Shown here: positions 1 to 3,728 of the stretch, piece after piece
How positions within the stretch are numbered: position 1 is the first letter of the stretch
Layout: every line of letters starts with the position of its first letter
Assembly: GCA_016929465.1 (NCBI GenBank)
Contig: JAFGIT010000149.1
Span: 1-5,497, forward strand
DNA: 5,497 nucleotides
Reading direction: 5' to 3'
Source: JAFGIT01 sp016929465 [NCBI: Candidatus Coatesbacteria bacterium]
Lineage (GTDB): Bacteria; B130-G9
Made by a program: the position numbers and the translations under genes
The notes under the pieces: model-generated
Seen by the model: the letters and a program-made list of their open reading frames with translations, nothing else
What the model was told of the DNA's origin: nothing
Databases searched by the model: none

Positions 1-13
1 GCTCGCAACTACA

Positions 14-907
14 TCACCGCACTATACCACTGCCTCGGAAACCTACCTGAACCAAAACTCGTGCACAGATTCTTATGAGGAACCAAACAAGGTAATTGGC
101 CTTCTTTAGATTCTCTCTATTGATGTTATCGCCATCTTCTTCAGACATCTTTGATTCACGAAGCACCCCATTGAGGACGCTATCATACTTCCTGAAAGCT
201 CTCTCATAGCACTCGATTGACGCATGATAGTCGAAAAGCTTGTCATAAACACCGGCCCTGAAGATGTCGATCAGCATCGTCATCCACCAAACGCCAAAAG
301 GATACTTGGAGTCGTTATTCTGCGGTTTCGCCAGGAACTCCATAGGACTACAGACCGCCGCTATCTTGCCCGCTTTGAGACCTTCTGCATTGAAATGCTT
401 CAATAGCCTCTCATTTAGATAGAAGGCCTGCGCATAGTCGTTGAGGGCGCCCATCGCGCAATTGATGTCCTTGCCCAATACCGATTCAGACGTCATAAAT
501 GAGCAAAACCCACGCATCAGATACAGGGAAGTCGCCGCATAGAGTAGCGGGATTTCATCGTCCTCTATTGGATCCATTATATTTCTGGAGAGATGCCCCG
601 GAATCTCCTTGAATAGATTGAGATCGCTAGCCACAATTACACCTGTCAATGTCTCCCGAAGGCGGTTTAGGATTTCTTTGGGCCCTTCCGTTTCATTGTT
701 TTTTTCAGAACCTCCACTCTCATGGAAGGCCTGAACGCATCTGATGTATTTCCATGCGTCCGTCAGTATGGCTCCCAATTTGGCATTTGTCCCTTTGCCG
801 GCCGGCTTGCATGTGGTGGATTGGGGATTGATCCAATCTTTTCGCCAAAGAATGGCCGTCAGTGCCTTCGCAGAGAATACCTCCAGGGTGATATCACTAT
901 CTGTCAT
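14..907 (-). CDS. Hypothetical protein, mostly helical, about 297 aa
   Basis: I do not recognise this protein. It is soluble-looking, with no signal peptide and no clear membrane segment. The C-terminal half has amphipathic helices reminiscent of TPR-like pairs, for example around 'LNDYAQAFYLNERLL' and 'HASIECYERAFRKYDSVL', but no repeat register is convincing. Two starts are possible: ATG at 949 (311 aa) and ATG at 907 (297 aa). I chose 907. A GAGG lies 11 nt upstream of it (919-922), whereas 949 has no Shine-Dalgarno sequence and would lie only about a dozen bases after the transcription start predicted from the promoter at 969-996. The stop is TGA at 14-16, so the gene is complete. It stands alone on this strand, divergent from the HTH gene at 1345. 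Coding potential is supported by 297 uninterrupted codons and an ordinary amino-acid mix. The function is unknown. Confidence 0.72.
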   Translation of the reverse strand: MTDSDITLEVFSAKALTAILWRKDWINPQSTTCKPAGKGTNAKLGAILTDAWKYIRCVQAFHESGGSEKNNETEGPKEILNRLRETLTGVIVASDLNLFKEIPGHLSRNIMDPIEDDEIPLLYAATSLYLMRGFCSFMTSESVLGKDINCAMGALNDYAQAFYLNERLLKHFNAEGLKAGKIAAVCSPMEFLAKPQNNDSKYPFGVWWMTMLIDIFRAGVYDKLFDYHASIECYERAFRKYDSVLNGVLRESKMSEEDGDNINRENLKKANYLVWFLIRICARVLVQVGFRGSGIVR

Positions 908-968
908 GAGTGTTCTCGCCTCACAATGGTCATTACTTCCAGGAATCATTTATAACTATTGCTGGAAC

Positions 969-996
969 ATTGTAATACTATTCCCAGTGGAGTCAA
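969..996 (-). promoter_or_regulatory. Sigma-70-type promoter for the 14-907 gene
   Basis: Read on the minus strand, TTGACT (991-996) is followed after 16 nt by TACAAT (969-974). Each hexamer matches the consensus at five of six bases. Transcription would begin near 960-962. That leaves a leader of about 55 nt before the ATG at 907, and too short a leader for the ATG at 949. The call rests on hexamer match and spacing only. Confidence 0.6.
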
Positions 997-1085
997 CGCG
1001 ATCTCCATTGATCAAACTGTCCTGTAGTTTTCCACCATTGGATGTGCTCTAGCTAAGACAAAAAAGGCTTTTTGCAGGCGCTGCG

Positions 1086-1111
1086 AATTCCGGGGAGCCG
1101 GTTCCGGAATT
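1086..1111. repeat. Inverted repeat, 8-bp arms, 10-nt spacer
   Basis: AATTCCGG (1086-1093) and CCGGAATT (1104-1111) are exact reverse complements separated by 10 nt. On the plus strand the right arm runs into a short TTTT, so a weak hairpin terminator is possible, but no plus-strand gene ends here. An operator in the divergent intergenic region is the other reading. Confidence 0.5.
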
Positions 1112-1235
1112 TTCCTCGCATTATTACTGACCAACATGGGACTCGAATACTCTTCGGAGCTTCTAGTAACCGTGTTCACATGGCCTATATATTGCGGACA
1201 TTGAGCAGGTGGGCCTCTTTATATGGTATCACAAA

Positions 1236-1253
1236 TATTCTCGGACGAGAATA
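1236..1253. promoter_or_regulatory. 18-bp dyad, candidate operator upstream of the HTH gene
   Basis: TATTCTCG (1236-1243) and CGAGAATA (1246-1253) are perfect 8-bp arms around a 2-bp centre, a common size for a dimeric regulator site. The dyad lies about 18 bp upstream of the putative -35 of the HTH gene and 92 nt before its start codon. Autoregulation by the HTH protein is an inference from position. Confidence 0.5.
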
Positions 1254-1270
1254 GAACTGCGCCGCAAGGA

Positions 1271-1299
1271 TTTACTTGACATTATATGATCTATATATA
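1271..1299 (+). promoter_or_regulatory. Weak candidate promoter for the HTH gene
   Basis: TTTACT (1271-1276) and TATATA (1294-1299) are spaced by 17 nt and sit in an AT-rich stretch 45 nt upstream of the ATG. A better -35 match, TTGACA at 1276-1281, has no matching -10 at 16-18 nt. The exact hexamers are therefore uncertain. Confidence 0.35.
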
Positions 1300-1344
1300 A
1301 GGTTAAATAATATCTAATTGGCATGAAACCAGAGGACACAATAT

Positions 1345-1572
1345 ATGCCAAACAGGATTGAACCTGCCAGAATCTATACTACCGAGGAGGTAGCGGAGAT
1401 CTTCTCCACATCAATCCAGGGCGTATATCGGATGCGCGAGGTGGGCCTGCGGTCATTCAAGCTCTCGAGAGGGAAGAACGCACAAACGAGATTCTTAGGA
1501 GAACATCTCCTCGATTTTGCCCGCGCCCGCGCGCCTTTCATAGAAATCACACAAGACGATGATTTAGAATAG
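1345..1572 (+). CDS. Small helix-turn-helix DNA-binding protein (excisionase/MerR-like, HTH_17 type)
   Basis: This 75-aa protein fits the small winged-helix excisionase/MerR-like family. It opens with a 'IYTTEEVAEIF' helix (about residues 10-20). A putative recognition helix 'STSIQGVYRMREVGL' follows (about 21-35), then a basic wing 'FKLSRGKNAQTRF' (38-50) and a closing helix 'LGEHLLDFARAR'. The tail is acidic (DDDLE). Family members bind DNA as excisionases or as local regulators, and nothing here says which. The ATG has a good ribosome-binding site, AGAGGA, ending 8 nt upstream. No integrase lies in the window, so a regulator role is at least as likely as excision. An 18-bp dyad at 1236-1253 is a possible target. 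The gene is divergent from the 14-907 gene and no downstream partner is close. Confidence 0.85.
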   Translation: MPNRIEPARIYTTEEVAEIFSTSIQGVYRMREVGLRSFKLSRGKNAQTRFLGEHLLDFARARAPFIEITQDDDLE

Positions 1573-1900
1573 CATCAACAGCATGGAGTAAATAGCCTTC
1601 AACGGAAATCGGCGACTTTTTTCTCTATTGCAGGCCAGAGGGAATTCTCTCGGAAGAGCGAAGGTAGTTGATATGGGAGTTCCATGTCAAATTGTGGCTG
1701 TAGGTCACGGCCGCAAATTGGGATGGCTAGCCCCTAAGCGTCTCTGAAATTTTCATCCTCAAGATAACGATCCTTTAGTAGGCGTTTTTTTCATTTTTTT
1801 GCCTGGGCGTAAGCTCTGCAATTGGGGCCAGAATGATGGGTGATGCCGGGTCAGGACGAGTGGCCGCCTTGATTGAATTGAGGTGGCATAGGGTGCTCCG
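1573..1900. other. Gene-poor interval with paired T tracts
   Basis: I find no convincing gene. A 24-codon frame at 1673-1747 and a 23-codon frame at 1833-1904 exist. Only the second has supporting context, namely its overlap with the next ATG. At 1785-1800 there are two runs of seven T separated by CA, flanked by AGGC (1780-1783) and GCCT (1801-1804). This could end transcription from the HTH gene, but there is no strong stem before the T runs. Confidence 0.5.
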
Positions 1901-1904
1901 ATGA
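1833..1904 (+). CDS. Possible 23-aa leader peptide overlapping the membrane microprotein
   Basis: This is an ATG-ATG start with a loose GGGG upstream, 23 codons, and a TGA stop that overlaps the next ATG as ATGA at 1901-1904. The peptide is rich in Arg, Leu and Gly and matches no family I know. The stop-start overlap is the only reason to list it. A frame this short can easily arise by chance. Confidence 0.2.
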   Translation: MMGDAGSGRVAALIELRWHRVLR

Positions 1905-2002
1905 TCAATCAGTGGATATCTCTGATCGTCGTGTTATTAAGCGTATTTATCATATCTATAGTTATCATTCTATTTCTATCAATCAAGCAGGACATATATT
2001 AA
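1901..2002 (+). CDS. 33-aa single-pass membrane microprotein
   Basis: A short frame encodes an almost wholly hydrophobic helix from about residue 5 (W) to 28 (I), rich in Ile, Val and Leu. It has a short polar N-terminus (MINQ) and ends 'KQDIY'. One membrane span fits well. A purine-rich AGGGTG lies about 5 nt before the ATG. The TAA stop at 2000-2002 is followed without a gap by TTG in the same reading frame, which opens the next 73-codon frame. This may therefore be the N-terminal half of a longer protein split by a nonsense change. Alternatives are a genuine small membrane peptide (toxin-like or holin-like size) or a leader for the next gene. I do not recognise the family. Confidence 0.45.
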   Translation: MINQWISLIVVLLSVFIISIVIILFLSIKQDIY

Positions 2003-2224
2003 TTGAGGGCAGGACAACAACAGAATTCAAGAGACATTGAGTCGCTGGAAAACAATATGAAGGAGAACAACCGCGAGCATTCGAATGACATCAATAAGAA
2101 CGGAAGAGATCTGGCTGAGCTCAAAGGCGCTCATCATTTGATCAAGGAGATTTTCATCGCGCTGCTGGCTGCTGGAATGGGTTGTCTATTGACGAAGTCT
2201 CTCTTGCATCGCAGGAAAGATTAA
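2003..2224 (+). CDS. Small coiled-coil protein with C-terminal membrane anchor
   Basis: This 73-aa protein has two parts. Residues about 9-49 are strongly hydrophilic, Asn/Glu/Asp-rich and helical, with hydrophobic positions I12, L15, M19, I30, L37 and L40 suggesting a loose coiled coil. Residues about 50-68 are a hydrophobic span (with G58, G60 and C61), followed by a basic end 'HRRKD'. The layout resembles phage XhlA-type hemolysin/holin accessory proteins and other tail-anchored coiled-coil proteins. No motif proves membership. The TTG start directly follows the upstream TAA, with AGGA 10 nt before it. An internal ATG at 2057 (55 aa) is an alternative start. Because the preceding 33 codons are in the same frame, the two pieces may be one two-span protein interrupted by a stop. 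The gene converges with the DUF2283 gene. Confidence 0.55.
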   Translation: MRAGQQQNSRDIESLENNMKENNREHSNDINKNGRDLAELKGAHHLIKEIFIALLAAGMGCLLTKSLLHRRKD

Positions 2225-2229
2225 CCTCC

Positions 2230-2243
2230 CCTTCTCCCGAAGG
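2230..2243. terminator. Weak hairpin between convergent genes
   Basis: CCTTC (2230-2234) and GAAGG (2239-2243) form a 5-bp stem with a 4-nt loop, 6 nt after the stop of the plus-strand gene and 34 nt past the stop of the minus-strand DUF2283 gene. There is no T tract on either side. The position between converging genes is its main support as a terminator. Confidence 0.25.
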
Positions 2244-2276
2244 ACATCGCCTTGGCTGCCTCGAGCCCTGGGCGCT

Positions 2277-2498
2277 TCACCCAAGTTGGATTGCTGATGT
2301 CTCGAAGGCGACCTTCCATTGCTCGGTTTCTGCCAACGAATAATTGAGCTTCTCAAAGCCAATTACGTGGCCCAATTTATCCTTCATTAAGATCACCTCG
2401 TCGCCGGTCTCCTCACAAATATGCTCCTGCCTGGGATCACCGAACCAAACGGTGACTGCATTCGCCTCTCTGTCATAGAACACCCTTATCTCGGCCAT
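2277..2498 (-). CDS. DUF2283 family protein, putative antitoxin
   Basis: The 73-aa protein starts 'MAEIRVFYDREANAVTVWF' and continues with 'GDEVILMKDKLGHVIGFEKLNY'. This is the characteristic DUF2283 pattern: a small beta-rich fold with a Y-D-x-E-A-x-x-V-x-V-x-F strand pair and a later 'hG-hEhh' strand (h, hydrophobic). DUF2283 genes commonly sit beside DUF4258 genes and are regarded as likely antitoxins of those toxins, and that partner is directly upstream here. I chose the ATG at 2498 over the upstream ATG at 2582 because AAGGAGG at 2509-2515 lies 10 nt before it and the family homology begins there. The start overlaps the partner's 3' end by 13 nt, implying translational coupling. It is probably the last gene of the minus-strand unit. 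The antitoxin role is inferred from family and context. Confidence 0.85.
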   Translation of the reverse strand: MAEIRVFYDREANAVTVWFGDPRQEHICEETGDEVILMKDKLGHVIGFEKLNYSLAETEQWKVAFETSAIQLG

Positions 2499-2827
2499 AT
2501 CCGGACGCCCTCCTTTATAGCCTCCGTCACATATGCGGTTATCAGAAAACCCTCTCCATTTAGTCGCTTGGCAACGGCACATGTCAATCGGCCAGGCCGC
2601 CGAGCGCGGTAGAACAAATAAACTCGAGTATCTTTGCGGCTCTGGCGGACCTCATCCGGCCGAGCCAATGCGTCTCTCACCTCGGTCTCGCGCCCTGCCA
2701 TTGACGGATGCTTGATTGTGACAATTAGCTCCCAATATTCGGGACTCACTCGCACGCTGAAACCAAGCGGAGTTATAACCTCGAATAGTACCTTTAATTC
2801 CATCTTACGCAATCCCAACAAGATCAT
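2486..2827 (-). CDS. DUF4258-like protein, putative toxin paired with DUF2283
   Basis: This protein of up to 113 aa has the small alpha/beta shape of DUF4258-type (BECR/RelE-like fold) proteins. A strand runs into 'IKHPSM' (H40, P41), then a helix to 'ALARPDEVRQSRKD' (residues 53-66) and a strand 'VYLFYR'. Further strands follow at 'LTCAVAKRL' (81-89) and 'GEGFLITAYVT' (91-101), ending 'IKEGVRIW'. The basic and polar positions H40, R64, K87, T97 and Y99 are candidates for an RNA-cleaving or RNA-binding surface, by inference only. ATG at 2827 and ATG at 2803 (105 aa) are both possible, and neither has a strong ribosome-binding site. The gene overlaps the downstream DUF2283 gene by 13 nt, the usual tight layout of a toxin-antitoxin pair. 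The DUF4258 assignment is by pattern memory and could instead be a sister family. Confidence 0.75.
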   Translation of the reverse strand: MILLGLRKMELKVLFEVITPLGFSVRVSPEYWELIVTIKHPSMAGRETEVRDALARPDEVRQSRKDTRVYLFYRARRPGRLTCAVAKRLNGEGFLITAYVTEAIKEGVRIWPR

Positions 2828-2899
2828 AGGCTCTTAATGAAGCAAATAGGTTACATTACCTGCGGCCTTTAGGAAAGAAGGTCTATACGCTGCTGCTAT

Positions 2900-3061
2900 T
2901 CAGGCCCCATCTACTCGGAGCGTGGCCATCATCAGGCATGCGTCTTTGATATTTTCCTCCAGCTCTTCCAGGGACTCCCCCTGAGTCATGATCTCCGGAT
3001 GTTCGAGGAGCTTACCCAACCAGAATTTCCCCTCTTTCCAATAGACCATTGTCATCTTCAT
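2900..3061 (-). CDS. HicB-like antitoxin, short and without a visible HicA
   Basis: This 53-aa protein lies where only the opposite strand offers long frames. It reads 'MVYWKEGKFWLGKLLEHPEI' followed by 'MTQGESLEELEENIKDA', the classic small HicB pattern. That pattern is a two-stranded segment with aromatic W8, F13 and W14, a pre-turn 'HPEI', the T-Q-G-E-S/T-L-E-E-h-x-x-N motif (residues 26-37; h, hydrophobic), and a helix. HicB proteins neutralise the HicA mRNA interferase. The ATG at 3061 overlaps the upstream stop as ATGA, and AAAGGTGG (3067-3074) lies 5 nt before it. GTG at 3070 and ATGs at 3055 and 3049 are alternatives. The C-terminus after 'DACLMM' is short and unlike the tails I recall in this family. 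It may be truncated or diverged. No HicA-like sequence is visible in the next 72 nt or elsewhere in the window. Confidence 0.8.
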   Translation of the reverse strand: MKMTMVYWKEGKFWLGKLLEHPEIMTQGESLEELEENIKDACLMMATLRVDGA

Positions 3062-3210
3062 TTCAGCCACCTTTCCAGGCGGATTTTCATCTCGTCATGG
3101 CTGATCGTATCGCCGGCATTTGCCTGCTCAAGCCCCAGTATGATCTTTGCCAAGAAGATGAGGCGTTCTTCGGCATTTTTACAGGTCTGCTCCTCCGGGT
3201 GCTCTTCCAT
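3058..3210 (-). CDS. 50-aa antitoxin-like protein, translationally coupled to the HicB-like gene
   Basis: This small acidic, helical protein runs 'MEEHPEEQTCKNAEERLIFL', then a helix 'AKIILGLEQANAG', and ends 'DTISHDEMKIRLERWLK'. The pattern 'AG-x-x-I/V-S/P-H-x-E-x-x-x-x-L-x-x-W-L' at the C-terminus is common to the toxin-binding tail of many small antitoxins partnered with RelE/ParE-type toxins. No DNA-binding domain is recognisable in so short a chain. The ATG at 3210 is preceded by GAGAG about 10 nt upstream, plus a closer AAGG. The stop overlaps the HicB-like start by four bases (ATGA), so the two are almost certainly co-translated. A GC-rich inverted repeat at 3229-3263 sits just upstream. 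No toxin partner is adjacent, and the exact family is uncertain. Confidence 0.65.
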   Translation of the reverse strand: MEEHPEEQTCKNAEERLIFLAKIILGLEQANAGDTISHDEMKIRLERWLK

Positions 3211-3228
3211 ACCTTAAATTCTCTCAAG

Positions 3229-3263
3229 CCTCTCCCGCCAATCGCGGCGCGATTGGCGAGAGG
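3229..3263. promoter_or_regulatory. Long GC-rich inverted repeat upstream of the antitoxin-like gene
   Basis: The core arms GCCAATCGCG (3237-3246) and CGCGATTGGC (3248-3257) are exact reverse complements around a single G. Outside the core, CCTCTC on the left pairs with GAGAGG on the right after a 2-nt bulge. It begins 19 nt upstream of the ATG at 3210, where an autoregulatory operator or a translation-controlling RNA hairpin would sit. On the plus strand a TTTTGGTTTT follows, but no plus-strand gene needs a terminator here. Confidence 0.6.
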
Positions 3264-3286
3264 AGGAGGTTTTGGTTTTCTCGAAT

Positions 3287-3319
3287 CCGTAGGTTTGGCC
3301 TCTGGCCTGCACGCTACGG
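3287..3319. repeat. Nested inverted repeat between yciI-like and antitoxin genes
   Basis: The outer arms CCGTAG (3287-3292) and CTACGG (3314-3319) enclose GGCC-TCT-GGCC (3297-3307), so an outer 6-bp stem and an inner 4-bp stem can nest. It is one of three inverted repeats crowded between 3229 and 3347. Confidence 0.4.
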
Positions 3320-3330
3320 CTACTCACATG

Positions 3331-3347
3331 ATGCCCCGCTGGGGCAT
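3331..3347. terminator. Hairpin downstream of the YciI-family gene
   Basis: ATGCCCC (3331-3337) and GGGGCAT (3341-3347) form a perfect 7-bp stem with a GCT loop, 48 nt past the stop of the minus-strand YciI gene. There is no T tract in the minus direction, so it would be an atypical terminator or an mRNA 3'-end stabiliser. Confidence 0.35.
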
Positions 3348-3395
3348 TGAATGAGCAAAACAGATCAATCAGAAGGTCGTTTACCGAAGTCACAA

Positions 3396-3689
3396 TTACT
3401 CCTCGCGGTTCAGTGCATTCAGCGAAATCCGCCAGGGATGGAACACCACCTCGTAGAAGCCGGCCTTGACGGCCGGATCATTGCCGACGATCCCCTGAGC
3501 CTCATCGAGCGATTCCACATCGAGTATGGCGAGGCCGCCGCCTCCACCGTCCGTGAAAGGGCCGCCCATCAGGAGTATGTCCTCATCGAACAGGCGGTGC
3601 TGATGGGCTATGTGAGGTGAAATATGTTCCCCTTTCGGTCCTTCCTCTCGCCAATTGGGGCCTTTAGAGTAGATTACTGCGACATACAT
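3396..3689 (-). CDS. YciI family protein
   Basis: This 97-aa protein matches the YCII-related alpha/beta (ferredoxin-like) family. A first strand 'MYVAVIYSKGPNW' leads to a helix with 'HIAHQHRLFDEDIL' (H26, H29, H31) and the hallmark turn 'LMGGPFTDGGGGGLAIL' (about 40-56). The second half has the 'ESLDEAQGIVGNDPAVKAGF' helix and D71-P72, then 'YEVVFHPWRI'. The length is normal. The His and DP positions are where the proposed active-site residues lie in this family. The biochemical role of most members, including this one, is unknown. The ATG at 3689 is set by a strong GGGAGG 5 nt upstream (3695-3700). It follows the secreted-protein gene on the same strand by 39 nt, so co-transcription is possible, with a small hairpin in the gap. 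The stop is TAA at 3396-3398. Confidence 0.92.
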   Translation of the reverse strand: MYVAVIYSKGPNWREEGPKGEHISPHIAHQHRLFDEDILLMGGPFTDGGGGGLAILDVESLDEAQGIVGNDPAVKAGFYEVVFHPWRISLNALNREE

Positions 3690-3703
3690 CTCGTCCTCCC
3701 ATC

Positions 3704-3718
3704 TTCCCCTGTGGGGAA
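3704..3718. terminator. Small hairpin between the secreted-protein gene and the YciI gene
   Basis: TTCCCC (3704-3709) and GGGGAA (3713-3718) pair with a TGT loop. It sits 10 nt after the stop of the upstream gene and 3 nt before the YciI ribosome-binding site. With no T tract it is a poor intrinsic terminator. It could instead set the mRNA boundary or influence YciI translation. Confidence 0.3.
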
Positions 3719-3728
3719 ATGCAAGGTG

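Larger units (their letters stand above)
950..1344. other. Intergenic region between divergent genes
   Basis: I support no gene here. A 60-codon open frame on the plus strand (1072-1254) would need a TTG start without a ribosome-binding site and has no recognisable content. The interval holds the minus-strand promoter at 969-996, inverted repeats at 1086-1111 and 1236-1253, and a weak plus-strand promoter at 1271-1299 leading to the HTH gene. From 1271 to 1320 the sequence is very AT-rich. Confidence 0.6.

Noticed and set aside
722-1052. Plus-strand frames of 77 and 102 codons
   Set aside because: They overlap the start of the minus-strand 14-907 gene and its promoter. No ribosome-binding site or recognisable content supports them.
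1072-1254. Plus-strand 60-codon frame in the divergent intergenic region
   Set aside because: It has a TTG start with no ribosome-binding site and spans both dyads. Its composition gives no sign of a folded protein.
1673-1747. 24-codon plus-strand frame with a fair GAAGG upstream
   Set aside because: It is too short, shows no family signal and has no coupling to a neighbour, so chance is the simpler explanation.
2421-2837. Plus-strand frames of 60-67 codons over the DUF4258-like/DUF2283 pair
   Set aside because: The minus-strand pair has recognisable families, an overlap and a strong ribosome-binding site. The plus-strand frames are its antisense.
2828-2899. A hidden HicA toxin or remnant downstream of the HicB-like gene
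   Set aside because: All three minus-strand frames were read. The open frame after the HicB stop lacks a start and lacks the GSH-type HicA motif.
3264-3330. A possible tRNA T-arm ('CTCGAATCC')
   Set aside because: No matching acceptor, D or anticodon stems surround it, and the T-loop stem does not pair.
2999-3354. Plus-strand open frames of 72 and 101 codons
   Set aside because: They lie opposite the HicB-like and 50-aa genes, whose minus-strand reading shows a recognisable HicB motif, ribosome-binding sites and an ATGA junction. The plus-strand products resemble nothing.
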